A stretch of DNA of 64,000 bases from Ascarosepion bandense (GCA_037127315.1 JBBBDQ010000192.1:3626001-3690000), one strand, 5' to 3'. Positions 10,431 through 22,872 are shown, counted from the first letter of the stretch. Translations and numbers: made by a program. The notes: generated by a model from the sequence alone, not told the origin.

Positions 10431-11850
10431 GTCGTGTATAGACGTCCGTACTTACAAAAATCGGCACGTTTATACAAACTCTTTTTAAAATATTAGGCTT
10501 CGATGAATTGTACTAAGGTTTTCCATTAGTAAACACAGGTTTTACTTAATAACAATAGAGCCTAACCAAAACAAATTGATGCATAAATTTGAAAGATTTA
10601 AAACTTTAAAATTATTCTAATTTAAAATTTAAAAATGAAAACCATTTTTATAAAAATTCATTATTTATAAAATATATTATGACAATAGTGTCCATAATAT
10701 ATATTAATCATAAAAGTAATTAAAACATTTTCCATTTAAATAATGTCTTAGTTTTATTGTGTTTTTGTTATTTCCAATCCAGAGCAGAGTTTCACTAACT
10801 GGTGTTATTTTACAAAAAATAAAAATAAAAATAAAAAATAAAAAATAAAACGAAATCGTGAAATAAAAGTTGTCTTGAATGGCCACTTTTCTAGATCTTT
10901 TTGCATAAATGCAGATGTTTTTCAGGGTTTTATCTATGGACATATATTGTTTCTAATTGTCATAACTGTGCTGATGGCACAGCTGTTTACTCCTGTTTTA
11001 ATAGTAAGTCTGTAGCTAAGAAATTTGGTTCACTATGTTGTGCAAATGTAATATTTTTATATTACAAGATAAATGAAAAAGTTAATTATTAAGAATGTCG
11101 TTACGCAAAATTTATGTTATACTTATATTCAATAAATTCGATATTTTTAGATTATAATAAACAAATGCAGTTTGCGAAAAGTTAACACTGAAAGCGTACT
11201 GTTAAACCATGTAGTTTTAAGTCAGTTTTTTCTAAGTACTTCTCCAGGGATCATAAAAAGTATATTTATTGCAAAATGTCAGCATAATATTGGTACCTCC
11301 ACTCATTTTCAATAAGTAACTTTTAAAAGGATTTTTTTTTTAATAAAATAGTTTGTTTTTACCTTTATTTCAGCCTTAATTGAAAGATAAATGATTAAAC
11401 TTACTAATTCTAGTAAGCAAAACACTCTGGTGTATTTCAAACAGAAATGATATTGATTGGAATCTCAAATTTTTCAATTGCCGAAAAATTGAAAGATTTT
11501 TCAATTTTCAGGCCATTTTTGAGCGATCGACACATTTGTAAACAAAAGTCAATTCTTGGTTTTAAAAAACTTTCAAAAATAAAATACCTGTGACACATTA
11601 CTTTTTAGAAAATTATCAAATTTAATGGTAAATTAATCTGATTTATACAAGTATCATTCAACCACGACAGTGGTTGAATATATTCTTAAGTTCGACATTG
11701 AGTGAATCTAGACTGGTTACATGCTTCACTAATTCAGTTCTCAACTAAATTTCAAACAGTTTACAGAGTTAGCTAAAACACCTCTTTGGCTACATTTTGA
11801 AAATATATTTTTAATTTTGGTTCAGTTGAAAAAAATTACATCAAAATATG
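10431..11850. other. AT-rich unassigned sequence
   Basis: Very AT-rich with no gene. 10688-10770 is similar to 18471-18550 (both contain AATATATATTA...AATAATGTC.TAGTTTTATTG), so both are probably remnants of one old repeat. Confidence 0.45.
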
Positions 11851-12137
11851 TGTTGTGGATCTGGGGTTAAATCCAATAAATACACAACGCAGAGTAATAC
11901 GGTAGAAAATGCAATATATTGAAGAGAAATATATACAGAGAGGGTTAGTAGAACGTCGTACAATACGGTTAGTCGAATACGAGAGAATATGAGATAATAC
12001 AAGACGTGAGATTTGGCAATGTTACCTTCAGGACTAGATCGCTGAGATACACTAACACTGTAGTCCACTAATGACTACTACTATATATAGTCTTAGGAAG
12101 AGTCCACATTAGTGTAAACAGGGAAGGTGCCCCAACA
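11851..12137 (-). repeat. 3' LTR of gypsy 1
   Basis: Pairs with 16631-16917. Contains the TATA-like CTATATATAG and the conserved border TGTTGTGGATCTGGGGTTA at its plus-strand left end. Confidence 0.95.
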
Positions 12138-12418
12138 CCCAACACCCACCTCCCAAGTTTTTTTTTTTTTTTACTTGGAATGTCCTTTTAATATTTCTTC
12201 CTCTTTGGATCAATAATCAACTGTTCCGTTGTTTTACTTTTTCTTTTAAACCGCCTCTGTTGAGGTTCCACCTGGGGCATTTGCATATCAAATGTATCAT
12301 AGATGGTGTCTAACGTCTCTTCCTCCTGAGGCGTGTTGATTTCATCTTCCGTTAGCCTTTTTTTTTATTTGATTAATATGCCGCTTGTGGGCGAACTTAA
12401 GTCCGTCGGCCATATAGA

Positions 12419-13240
12419 TCATATTTCCAATCCGTCTTTTGATGACGCCTGGTTCCCAGAATGACATGTTATTTTTGTAAATTTTGAAATAAACCTTTTT
12501 GTTTTGACTAAATATTCGCTTAGGTGTGATGATTGCTGGTACGTTCTTTTTTTATTTGGAATTAATTTGTCGAACACCGACCTCACTTTCCGTGCAGACA
12601 TCAATTCGGCGGGTGACAGTGTCGATGGTGCTGATTTATTTGGTGTTATTCTGTGCACCTGTAAAAATTGTTGGAGAGCTTTTCTCGTTGGCGTACCCGA
12701 CGCTTTTTTTAGAGCCCTCTTTAGCGTGTCTCCAAAGCGCTCTGCCAGGCCATTTGACCTTGGATGATATTGAGGGGTTTTAATATGTTCAGCCTGAAAT
12801 GTCAGGCAGAATTCTTTAAATTCTTTCGAAGTGAATTGAGTCCCGTTCTCGCACACTAGACAGCCAACAACGCCGAAACGAGCGAATAACTCATGTAAAT
12901 GGTTTATTGTGGTTTTTGTCGTTGGTCTCTTGCATTGAAACACTTCAGGCCACTTCGAATAACTATCCACAACTACCAAATAGTATAGTCCATTAATAGG
13001 ACCAGCGTAGTCAATATGGATCCTTGACCAGGGTCGATCTGCTTTCGGCCAAGGTTTGTGTGTTATTGGCGGTGATTTAGCTGCTAGGGCGCAGCCCTTG
13101 CATTTATCCACCAAGTTCCCAATATCCGCGTTCATTTTCGGCCAATAAACGTAACTTCTCATTGAGCTCTTCATTCGGTTCCTACGAGGATGTCCAGTAT
13201 GGAAATCTTTTAAAATTCTTTTCTGTAAAGTTTTTGGCAC
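12419..13240 (-). pseudogene. Gypsy 1 integrase
   Basis: Inserts the cDNA copy into the genome. From the N-terminus: a zinc-binding HHCC region (HTGH early, then CKGC), then the DDE core with HIDYAGP (first Asp), LVCENGTQF where the second catalytic Asp is Glu, and NGLAERF with the catalytic Glu. The C-terminal part SARKVRSVFDKLIPN continues but the last third loses the reading frame relative to copy 2 (31.7 kb). Upstream (to 13490) the same element carries the RNase H-integrase linker. Inactive because of the Asp change and a broken end. Confidence 0.9.
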
Positions 13241-13489
13241 GACTACCCTTTCACTGTACAGTAGTACGTTATCGCATATGGAGAAGCTTTCTGCAATATT
13301 TTGGTCTTTTTCAGCGATTTTCGCTTTTGTCTCTTTTATGAATTCATCCTTTATAGCTTCGTATTTGATTTCTTTTAATGATACGGGCAGCTCCCTAATT
13401 GTGTTACACAGTGTATTTTCTAATTCTCCTTAAGATCTTAGTGCAGCAATAACGGAGTCTTCAAGCGGTTCTATCTGTTGAGGAATCAG

Positions 13490-14173
13490 TCTCGATAGAC
13501 CGTCCGCATGCCCACCCAGTTTTGTTAGAAGGTAAATATTGCAATTTAAAATTTTAATTTAATAAAATATTACCCCATCTCAACAGTCGGTTTGCTGCGT
13601 ACGTGGGTAGACCTTTTTTTGAACCTTATATTGTAAGTAATGGCTTGTGGTCTGATGGGTGAAGAACCTTCCGTGGATAAATCTGTGGAATTTATTTACG
13701 GCAAATATGACGCCTAAGGCTTCTTTCTATATCTGAGAGTAGCTTCTCTCAGCTGGAAGCAGTGATCTGCTAGCGTGGGTGATCGGCTGTATAGTTCCGT
13801 CTTCCATCTTATGTAATATGCATGCTCCGATCCCGTGCGAACTCGCGTTGCTGGCTATCAGTATCTCCAATTTTGGATCATAATGTGTCAAAAATAAATC
13901 GGACGTCTGTATTTTTTTAATGTTGTCAAATGCCCGTTCAAATTCGTTTGACCAAACCCAGGCCTTATCCTTTCTTAGTAGTTCATTAGGGGGTGCTCGA
14001 AGATTGTGTAAATTCGGTATGAAATCTTGGTAGTAGCTGACTAGTCCCAGAAAACTTTGTAGAGATGTAATATTATTTGGTGCCGGCATATTTTTGATCG
14101 CCGAAGATCTAGTTGGATCAGGCTTTTTACCATCTTTGTTTATTATATGACCTAAGTATTTAATCTCTTCCAA
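13490..14173 (-). pseudogene. Gypsy 1 RNase H and connection region
   Basis: Begins with the end of RT (YLGHIINKDGKK, LQSFLGLVSYYQDFIPN) and passes into RNase H. The first catalytic Asp is Asn (IASNASSHGIGA in place of DASS). The Glu-bearing KEALGVIFAV segment follows an in-frame stop near 13727, and the third Asp region has slipped frame. The region ends at GGHADGLSRL around 13495. This degrades the RNA of the RNA/DNA hybrid in active elements; here it is dead. Confidence 0.85.
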
Positions 14174-14225
14174 GAGGAAATCGCACTTTTCCTCTTTGAC
14201 CTTAAACCCGTAATTATGAATTTGC

Positions 14226-14660
14226 TCAAAAACTTTTTATATGTTTAGTGTGCTGCTCAATTGTTTCACTTTTTATCAAAATGTCGTCTAGATAGGCTAT
14301 AGCGAAATCGAATTCCGCCAACATTGTATTCATGACTTGCTGGAAAATAGCGGGGGCTACTTTTACGCCAAACGCTAATTTTTCATATTTGTATAAACCT
14401 CTATGCGTGTTGATGCATAAGAGCTTCGAACTTTCTTCGTTTACAGGAATCTGTAGATATGCCTCGCACAGGTCTATTTTGGAGAAATATCTGCCTTTGT
14501 TTAATTTTATAAATACTTCTTCCAGACTCGGAAGTGGGTAATGGTAATCCTTTACTGTCTCGTTAAAACCTGCCGAGAAATCCACGCATACGCGTATTTC
14601 CCCAGACTTTTTTTTAAACGTAAACGGCAGGTGCTACCCAATGGTTGTATTCCACCTTGG
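14226..14660 (-). pseudogene. Gypsy 1 reverse transcriptase
   Basis: Core RT palm: FSKIDLCEAYLQIPV (motif A with catalytic Asp), THRGLYKYEKLAFGVKVAPAIFQ (motif B), and AIAYLDDILI (motif C, both Asp intact). The N-terminal finger region lies at 14590-14700 with frameshifts. This is the only LTR-element RT core in the window that is still readable; copy 2 has lost it. Confidence 0.92.
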
Positions 14661-14802
14661 ATATAATTCCTGAGCTGGTTAATCTGTCCAGTTCGCTGTT
14701 TATTTTTTCTAGGGCAGCGAAAGGAACATTTCTTTTTTTCCTAAATACTGGTTGAGCATTTTCCTTTAACAGTATTTTCGCCGACATTTTTTTTGCATCT
14801 GC

Positions 14803-15379
14803 CTAACCCGTCCGAGAATATTTCGGGGAAGGTCTTTTTTTAAATTCTGGCTTTATGTTTTCGGTTTTCGTAGTTAGGCTTTCAATTTTTTTACAATACG
14901 AGCTGATTGGTAAGTCCCAAAGGTTAAATCTTTGCACCCAGGCAGTCACAAACAAGTTGTTGGTATTTTTTAATACGTACATTTTTAATTTTTTTGTAAC
15001 TCCATTGAATGTCACGTTCAAAATTACTTCTCCTTCAAAATTAATTTTATTTCCCGTGACTGATCTCGCCATTTTTTTTTGTTTTTAATAGAGTAGGATT
15101 ATTCAAACGTCTCCATGTTTGGAAGCTAATTATTGAAATGTCAGATCCGGCGTCTAACTGCATGTTTACAGTTTTCTTTAACATTTTGACTTGTAAGTAC
15201 TTTCGAATGTTAGTACCTTCGTCTTTCTCGGTCCTTGTTACTTTCATTCTACTGTTTCTGCATTTAGAGGCTTTATGTTCATTTTTGTGACAGTTTCGAC
15301 ATGTTTTAAATTCACCACATCTATAACAAGGGCTTGGAGGTGGTTTCTTCTCTGATCTTCCAAACGATCTAGTAGGCAA
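14803..15379 (-). pseudogene. Gypsy 1 zinc knuckle and aspartic protease
   Basis: A CX2CX4HX4C zinc knuckle (CRNCHKNEHKASKC) that binds genomic RNA is followed by the protease active site LDAGSD (usual form L-D-T/S-G). The flap and C-terminal part (VTAWVQRFNLWDLPI) continue in another frame at 14803-15072, so at least one frameshift separates them near 15060. Confidence 0.88.
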
Positions 15380-16630
15380 ATGCCAGTTTTTCCTTGATTT
15401 TTGTCATTTGAGGAGGGAAGGAAAAACGTGATTTTCTCCGTATTTTTTTTTTTTTGTTAGCTACTCCTACTTCTTCAATGTTTCTCAAATCATTTTTTTA
15501 TGCTTTATGCACTGCTGGCAATATTTAGCTAATTTTTGTAGAGTTAGATTTTGTTCATTTTCTAATTTTTTTAAATTCTCCTTCTCTTTTCCTCATCTTT
15601 ATTTGCAATCAAACCTTGTACAAAGACTAAGCATTTGAAATTATCTGTCGTGAGTTCTGCTAGTGTAAATTCGTCGCCACTGATGCGAAAGTGGTGTAGT
15701 TTTCGTCATCTTTTTTTTTTCCGTAAGTTTAAACATTTCCATCTCTTATGGAATAGGGGTGTCTTTGGGCTAAACAATTCTGTTAATAGTTTTAAGGCTT
15801 CAGCAAATTTTAACATGCGTTTTCTTTAGCAGTATGTCATTCACGAATTTGTTGTGTTCGTGTGTTCCCAGTTTGCGAAGGTATAAACGTACTTTCTTCT
15901 TATCCGACCAGCTGCTACAATCGACTTCATAAAAGTCCTGGTACCGTCTGTAATATAGAGCAGAGGTTTTTTTCCTCATCCAGGTTGTAATTAAAGTTTT
16001 CAATTGAGTTCCAAATGGTATTTTATGCGAATGTGTTTTCGTTTTCTTCATTCTGAACCTTTACCAGTATAGCTTGTTGGATTAATTCTTGTGTCTTTTG
16101 TTGTTGTTCATTGTTTCTTTCGTCAACTTTCTGTTGTAATTCCAGCTGTTTTTGTAAACATTCAAACTGCATTTTTTTGCTGTTGCTCTTGTATTTGTAG
16201 TTGTTTCTTCTCGTTAAGTTGTTGTTGCTCTATTAAGTTTTTTTGTAATTCAAGCTGTATTTTCTCATTTCGTTCTTGTTGACTCATCTGGACTTTCACC
16301 AGTTCTACTATCGTTGCTTTGAAATCTTCCTTTTTACCGGAGGGGGAAAAATCTTTACTATTTTTCCTCTGGGTATTAATTTTGTTTATCGTGTTTTTCC
16401 TCCGTGTAAGACTCGTTACAGTCATACTAGGATTCTTTTTTCGCCACTGCAGTGATTGATAATTTCTCGTCACTGTTTGTGGTCGACCATAAGTATAGTT
16501 CTGTTTGAATCCTTTCTCGTGACTGCTGTTTTTCCCGTAAGTTCATTTTTTTTCCTGTGGTATTGTGGTAGTGACTAACTTAAGAACGTGTTTTTTTCCT
16601 CCGCGTGACTATTCGTATCTTCGTCGCCAC
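15380..16630 (-). pseudogene. Gypsy 1 Gag region and leader
   Basis: 16162-16473 encodes a Gln/Lys/Glu-rich coiled coil (QQERNEKIQLELQKN). 15800-16051 encodes the capsid-like RYQDFYEVDCSSWSDKKKVR, also found in gypsy 2 at 34.9-35.05 kb. Homopolymer T runs on the plus strand account for several frame breaks. 16475-16630 is untranslated leader. Confidence 0.75.
16615..16630 (-). promoter_or_regulatory. Putative primer-binding site of gypsy 1
   Basis: Immediately inside the 5' LTR the minus strand reads TGGCGACGAAGATACG, starting with TGG as expected for pairing to a tRNA 3' CCA. Gypsy 2 has the variant TGGCAACAAAGG. The tRNA is not assigned. Confidence 0.6.
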
Positions 16631-16917
16631 TGTTGTGGATCTGGGGTTAGAGCCAATAAATACACAACGCAGAGTAATACGGTAGAAAACGCAATATATT
16701 GAAGAGAAATATATACAGAGAGGGTTAGTAGAACATCGTACAATACGGTTCATCGAATACGAGAGAATACGAGATAATACGAGACGTGAGACTTTGCAAT
16801 GTTACTCTCAGAATTAGATCGCTGGGATACACTAACACTGTAGTCCACTAATGACTACTACTATATATAGTCTTAGGAAGAGTCCACATTATTGTAAACA
16901 GAGAAGGTGCACCAACA
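16631..16917 (-). repeat. 5' LTR of gypsy 1
   Basis: Minus-strand promoter LTR with TATA-like element at 16861-16870 and terminal TGTTG/CAACA. Confidence 0.95.
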
Positions 16918-17206
16918 ATATGTGAAGTCAGAAAAGGGAAACTAACTATATAAGTATTTTTGCATACGGTTTTCAACATTTAAATTTTGATGATATCTTT
17001 TATCATTTTTGTCAATCAATCTTTGCTTATCATTTATCATTTTATCAGACTTAATTATCAGAATTAATTATCAGAATTGATTATAAATAATCAATTTTTT
17101 ATTGTCTTTTTTAATTAATAGCGTATAATTCTTTTTTTTTAAATATTTTTGAATGCGGTTTTCAGCATTAAATTTATATCAAATTAATAGCAATGCTTGA
17201 AAAATT
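16918..17206. other. AT-rich unassigned sequence with an internal echo
   Basis: TATTTTTGCATACGGTTTTC near 16955 recurs as TATTTTTGAATGCGGTTTTC near 17145, a diverged local duplication. Confidence 0.45.
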
Positions 17207-17274
17207 TCTTACTTAAAATATTGCAGCTAAAAGTAAAATCTGAATTATTTTTAGCTGCAATATTTTAAGTAAGA
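17207..17274. repeat. Perfect 26-bp inverted repeat, 16-nt loop
   Basis: Arms 17207-17232 and 17249-17274 are exact reverse complements (core TTACTTAAAATATTGCAGC). The right arm abuts the 5' end of the RTE fragment. Confidence 0.95.
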
Positions 17275-18468
17275 CAAGAACAGTGTGGGTTCGTCAAAGA
17301 CACGGGGACAAGGAACGCCATATTTATGATTAGGGTGCTCTCTGAAAGGGCAATACAAATGAAGAAGGACTTATACCTGTGCTTTATTGACTATGCAAAA
17401 GCGTTTGACAAAATACGCCACAAAGAATTGATGCTCAGCAGGCTCGATATATTTGGGAAAGACATTAGGGTAATTAAAAACCTCTACTGGCAGCAAACTG
17501 CCTGCATACGGACAGGTAACGAATTCAGCAGTTATACAAAGATAGAAAGAGGCGTAAGACAGGTATGTGTATTTTCACCGGATTTATTTAACTTGTACAG
17601 TGAGAATATTTTGAGGACCCTAGATGTTATGCCAGGATTTGTCATCGGAGGTCACAATCTGAACAACATAAGATATGCAGACGACACAGTGTTGATTGCA
17701 GAAACGGAAAAGAAACTGCAAGACCTCCTACAGAAGATAGCTGAAGAGAGTGACATGAAAGGATTACAAATAAACTGCAAGAAAACCGAATGCATGGTCA
17801 TCAGCAAAAAGAGCAGCTCAAAGTGCCAAATACAGGTGGGGGGATGTTAAAATCAAGCAGGTACGAAATTCAAATATCTGGAAAGTGTTCTAACTGAAGA
17901 CGGAAAGTGCGACACTGAGATCCAAAGGCGAATTGGCATGGCGAAAGACGCGTTCCAGAAGCTGAGTAAAGTATTAAGACACAGGAAACTTTCACTAGAA
18001 ACAAAGAAGAGAGTACTAGATTGCTATGCGATGTCAGTTCTTCAATATGGCAGCGAATGTGGGACAATATCAACAAAGATGAAGGGAAAACTTGAAGCAG
18101 CTGAAAAGTGGTTCTACAGAAGGATGCTGCGGATATCGTGGACCGAGCATGTGAGCAATGACGAGGTTTTGAAAATGATGGAAACGAAAAGGAAATTAAT
18201 ATTGAGCATCAGCAAGAGACAACTAAAGTTCCTGAGACATGCAATGAGGAAGGGGGGCTTGGAGAACCTGATACTAACAGGCCAGATAGAGGAAAAAAGA
18301 GACAGAGGAAAGCAGCGGATAACATATTTAAAAGGCCTGAGCAGGTGGATGACAGAACGAGGGCCGAGAGACGTTACAGGAGAAAGCGTGCTAATAGCCA
18401 CCAGAAATAGGGAGACGTGGAAGGCCATGATCGCCTATGTCCTGAAGGGACATAAAAGAAGAAGATAA
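17275..18468 (+). pseudogene. RTE-like LINE reverse transcriptase, 5'-truncated
   Basis: Long RT fragment from motif 2 to the C-terminus: [33 protein letters not shown] (motif A), [19 protein letters not shown] (motif B), and [11 protein letters not shown] with YADD intact. It then runs through GMAKDAFQKLSK and WFYRRMLRI to the lysine/arginine-rich end LKGHKRRR. The only stop is TAA at 17848-17850, after a run of six G; comparison with the family pattern suggests one base gained there and the frame restored some 20 bases later. Least decayed RT here, but it lacks its 5' half and endonuclease. Confidence 0.92.
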
Positions 18469-20380
18469 TGTCCTTAATATATATTATCTATTAAAGCAAT
18501 TAAAAGCTTATCAAATTAAATAATGTCATAGTTTTATTGCATTTTTGATTCTACTATTGGGAGCAAATTTTCGGAAATAAAGGCAAAATGTTTAAAAAAA
18601 ATAATATTTACATTCCCTAATGAGTCCTGCATTTAACTAATAAAACCAATTTTCCCAACAAATTTAATTTCTTAAAATTTGATGAATTTACGTGGAGGGA
18701 GAATAAGAGATGTAAAAATATTTTTACCAAGATTTTTGTTAAATAATAATTTAAAAATTAATTTAATGCATTTATGAATAAGCCCTGAAAGTTTCATTAA
18801 AATCCGACTATTATTTGATTTTTGCAAGAATTTCCAAATTAATGTGTTTGTCACTGGAAAAACACTGAGTTATGTAATATTAAAAACACTGAGTTATGTA
18901 ATATTATGTTTTCCATTAGAAACTCTCGTAACGATTAAGTTACACGCTAACTAAATTCGAAACAAGAATTTTTACCAAAATTTCGAACATGTTAGAAAGG
19001 ATTAAAATTTTTTTTAAATAATTAAAAAATACTTTGATCTTACACTAGTTACACTAGTTACATTATTCGGACCATTGTCCTCATCTATGTTGTCATTTGT
19101 AAATGATTATCTCAGAAGTATATAGACAAATATTTGATATTTCTTCTTAATAATAATATAAATTTTTTATGGAAAAAGTTCGTTGTTATTAAGTTTGGGG
19201 CCATTTTTCTTCATACTATACTGTTTTTTGAGCGATTTAGTGAAGGTACCTAGCATAATAATAGTCATTTTATATCTAAATAAATAATAAATAAAATAAA
19301 AAAAAGTCCTTTAATGTTTATTTTGCTACATATATTTTCGTTCCAGAATTCATAGTTCCAATATAAATTATGTATATTGTTTCATTAAAACAATTTTAAA
19401 GCAGATAATCAATTTAAAGTTAAATACGCATATAACATTTCGTACAGCCTTGTTAGCGGGATACACGTCAACGGATCCGAAGCTCCGTCAAATTATATTT
19501 TAATACGACCTTAGAAAAAAAAAAAAAGAAGAAATATTCCACAATGAAGAGGAATAAATTTTCAAGCCAAATTATGCTATTAATTTCTATTTTTTTCACT
19601 TGGTAATCGGGATCTAGGGAACTTAATATATCTTTTAAGATATTATCTACTTTCCAGCAATGTCACGTAAATGCTGTTTCTTTACTTATAAATTAATTGA
19701 GTGATTATTCTGTTTCAACGCTATAGCAACCCTTGATTATTTAATTAATACAGAACTTTTTTTGTTAATATATGGCTTAAACAATCGTTTAGGTTGTTGG
19801 TCTCAACAATCTCTCGTTAAGCCTCTGGAACGGAGTTATTTATAGCTATAAATTTTAGTATAGACCAACCTCTTTCAACTATGCTCAGTTAGTCTATATT
19901 TTTATCTTCTTGAAAAGGTCCTATAGACAAGTTATGTCATAAAATTGTTGACGTATAGGGGAAAGGTCACCACAATTGGCTAGAATATATTTTACGCAAT
20001 ATGCCTCCTGAAAGCCGTGCATTCAGTAAAATATTCATTTATTTATTTATTTTAGGAAAAATAACTGAGTGATATAAGTGTGTCCTATTCTGGTTCTTAA
20101 AGAAAATCTGAAACCATGATTGTTGTTTATATTTGGTTGGATAGACCTTTCTATTATGGTTTAAAAACACTGTTGAATGCCAGAAATGCTGTTTTTGTAT
20201 AGTGTTGTAGAACTAATTTCTACCGTCTTCGTGTCAGAGCCATTTTATGGGATTCGGCGTACAGGCTTTCCACCTAGAAGCTCCGAGAACGAGTTGTAGT
20301 CCCTGATTAAATTAAATTAATGAAGTCAGCAAGGCAAAACTAAGTGTAGTGAAATCAATATGTAATATGTTATCTTGAAC
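18469..20380. other. AT-rich unassigned sequence
   Basis: 18471-18550 resembles 10688-10770 (old repeat). 18857-18903 holds a 23-24 bp direct duplication (ACACTGAGTTATGTAATATT twice). 19045-19105 matches the tail of repeat R (minus orientation; CATTATTCGGACCATTGTCC). No gene recognised. Confidence 0.5.
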
Positions 20381-20384
20381 AGCA

Positions 20385-20625
20385 GAGGTAATTGACAGGT
20401 ACATTCGCCCGTGTGTGAGGTCAGCAAAGGACAAGGGTGATTGACAGATACATCCGGCCGTAGATAATGTCAAAGTGCAACGAAAAAAGCGACTACCGGC
20501 TTGAGAAGCAATTGACCGCTGAGTGTAACTGAGGGATACATCCGACCGTGTATAAGTCAAGAAAGTGAAAACCAGAAAAAATAAAACTGCGTAGGAGTTT
20601 TAAGACTATATAAAGTCTAAAATGC
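20385..20625 (+). promoter_or_regulatory. Possible promoter or solo LTR with three iterated motifs
   Basis: Three diverged copies of a motif like TTGACAGRTACATYCGGCCGTG followed by GTCA(A/G)...AAAG lie near 20393, 20442 and 20530. They precede a TATA box CTATATAAAG at 20608-20617. Iterated upstream boxes before a TATA box look like an LTR or promoter enhancer. No second copy lies in this window. Confidence 0.4.
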
Positions 20626-20804
20626 TTGGTTGAAGCAAGAGAACCCTCACTGTCTCCCGACTTCCGACGACCTCTTCGTGTACGCGACTTTCTTTGGTTG
20701 CCCTCCTGCTCCACACAAGCTTCACCGACGAAAAATATAAATATATTTTTATATATACGTGTTCCTAGTTGTCTATCTTGACGATCGTTGTTTGTAATAT
20801 ACTA

Positions 20805-20810
20805 CAAATA

Positions 20811-20845
<35 letters not shown>

Positions 20846-20846
20846 A

Positions 20847-20901
<55 letters not shown>

Positions 20902-20907
20902 GAGAGC
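20805..20907. repeat. (AT)n-(GA)n-(GACA)n compound microsatellite
   Basis: Three adjoining arrays; the GACA part has about 13 units. Confidence 0.95.
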
Positions 20908-21951
20908 TGTTTCGAATTCTAATCTGAATGTTACAGGTAATATTATTATTTGTCAACTACAATGGCCTTTAAACTTTGAGAAAATTAATGTACAAGGGAA
21001 ACCCTGCTCAATCCAATATCTGTATGGTCAGGAGTGCCAAGTAGTCAAATACTAACAATACGCTGTTCAAAGGGCAACTAAAAGAAATCATTAGAATTGT
21101 TCTAAAGCTAGTGGATGTTGAAATGAATGTTTTGGGGAATTAGATGAGACTACTTATATGGATTTGAAAGACAATTTAATAAACAATAAAAATAATGTGT
21201 GTGTCCAGGTGTACCAATTTTAGGTGAAATTATTGTAAGTGTTTAGTTTTCGGATCACTCCTAATTCACAAAGTCTTGCTCAGATATAAAGAGATATATC
21301 TGTAATGAGAATATAAATAAAAGAACAGGCAAGAAGTTTTTTTTTACAACAACCCGTTTCGTTTCTTGAGAAAATTTATGTAGTCTTTATAAAGTTCGTT
21401 AATGAACGAAACGCGTTGGCATAAAAAGTAAAGAAAATATTTTTGACTTTTCTTAATCAGATTGTTTGTCTTAAAGTGATTGATATCAAGATAAAGATAG
21501 AGCATTAACAGAATTAATGTGTTTTCACTCGTCAAGCTCATTTGGTTTTTACTGCTGCAGCTTCCCCTTTTTCGCATTTATATGAAGATTGGGGTAATTT
21601 GATGTTTTTGTGTGTGAGTGATTTTTTGCTAGATGAATGTTTTATTATTTGTTTATCTTTGTTCTTCTGGTTTCTTAAGTGGTGTAAAAATTGTTGGTGG
21701 TTAATTGCTTTTTATTGTGTTGACCCATTTTAAGCGTGCTTATGTATATGCCTGCTTAATTGCTTTATATTGAGTTGACCTCTTTTACCATTTTAAGCTA
21801 CCACTTTTTAACTTGCAGAGCTGACCTCTTTTAACCGTGTCAGTATATGACCGCTTTTAAGTAAAAGTCATTACAATAATGCTCTCACGAAACTTCGAAG
21901 TCGGCATGACTGAAATAACATTGCTCAGCTAAGTGACAAGCTTCTCCACAT

Positions 21952-21952
<1 letters not shown>
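20908..21952. other. Unassigned sequence
   Basis: No gene recognised. GTTGACC(T/C)(A/C)TTTTA(A/C)C-type phrases repeat at about 21719, 21775 and 21822. Confidence 0.4.
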
Positions 21953-22010
<58 letters not shown>

Positions 22011-22088
22011 GAGGAGGAGAGAGGAAGAGAGAGAGAGGGTATGGATGAAAACAAGAGAGAGAGAGAGAGAGACATACAGAGAGAGAAA
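21953..22088. repeat. (AT)n-(GA)n compound microsatellite
   Basis: AT array, short break, AT again, then interrupted GA tract. Confidence 0.93.
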
Positions 22089-22544
22089 GTGAAAGGAAAA
22101 GTGACACTTCGTGCATTCGTGTAAACAAACAAAATTGAATTTTGCCTATCATATGTACATATTCTCAAAACCGAATAGTTGCTTTGAGTTTAAATTAAAA
22201 CAGGTCTCCTAAAATTTCTGTATGATACAATTGATACAATGTTAAAATTAATGAAGATCTTAATTTTCTAGTAAATAACTTTTATAGCGACAGCAAAGCA
22301 TGCTTGTTAGTAATACAAGTGACTGATTGTGTGTCTATCGGTAGTTTTCTCTGCGAGTTTACGTCTAAATAACATTTTATCTGTCATGTGTATCGATTTA
22401 TTTGATTCGTATACAATAGATGGGATACAAGGATATGTGGCTGCGTTGATCTTTGTGTACTAGCAAATGACAAGGAGGTCGATCAGTTGTTATATAAAAT
22501 CAGAATAGTTTTTCATATAAATCAATTAAATATTAAGAATATGC
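22089..22544. other. Unassigned sequence
   Basis: No coding or repeat family seen. Confidence 0.4.

Positions 22545-22596
<52 letters not shown>
22545..22596. repeat. (ATCT)n microsatellite
   Basis: About 12 units. Confidence 0.97.
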
Positions 22597-22826
22597 TAAT
22601 TCCTATTTATTTGCATCATCTTCAGGTTATTGTCTATTTTCATTGAATACAATAAATAAATAAACAGCGGCACATGAAGTAAATTAACCATATTTTCTGT
22701 TTCTTAATAAAATATTCATCACTTGTAAACCGTTTTTGTTCTGTACGTTTATCCTTAAATCTTTAAAACTATTCGACGAACAAGTTTTAGTGTACAGACG
22801 ACTGTATGTGGCGAAATGCACTCACA

Positions 22827-22828
<2 letters not shown>

Positions 22829-22872
<44 letters not shown>

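Larger units (their letters stand above)
11851..16917 (-). mobile_element. Ty3/gypsy LTR retrotransposon 1, complete but decayed
   Basis: Two 287-bp LTRs (11851-12137 and 16631-16917) start TGTTG and end CAACA, and the element is flanked by a 5-bp duplication ATATG (11846-11850 and 16918-16922). On the minus strand the order is Gag, protease, RT, RNase H, integrase, which is the Ty3/gypsy order. Several frameshifts and stops break the reading, and catalytic residues of RNase H and integrase are changed. The LTRs differ at roughly 18 positions by eye, so the insertion is not recent. No envelope gene is seen after integrase. Confidence 0.95.
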
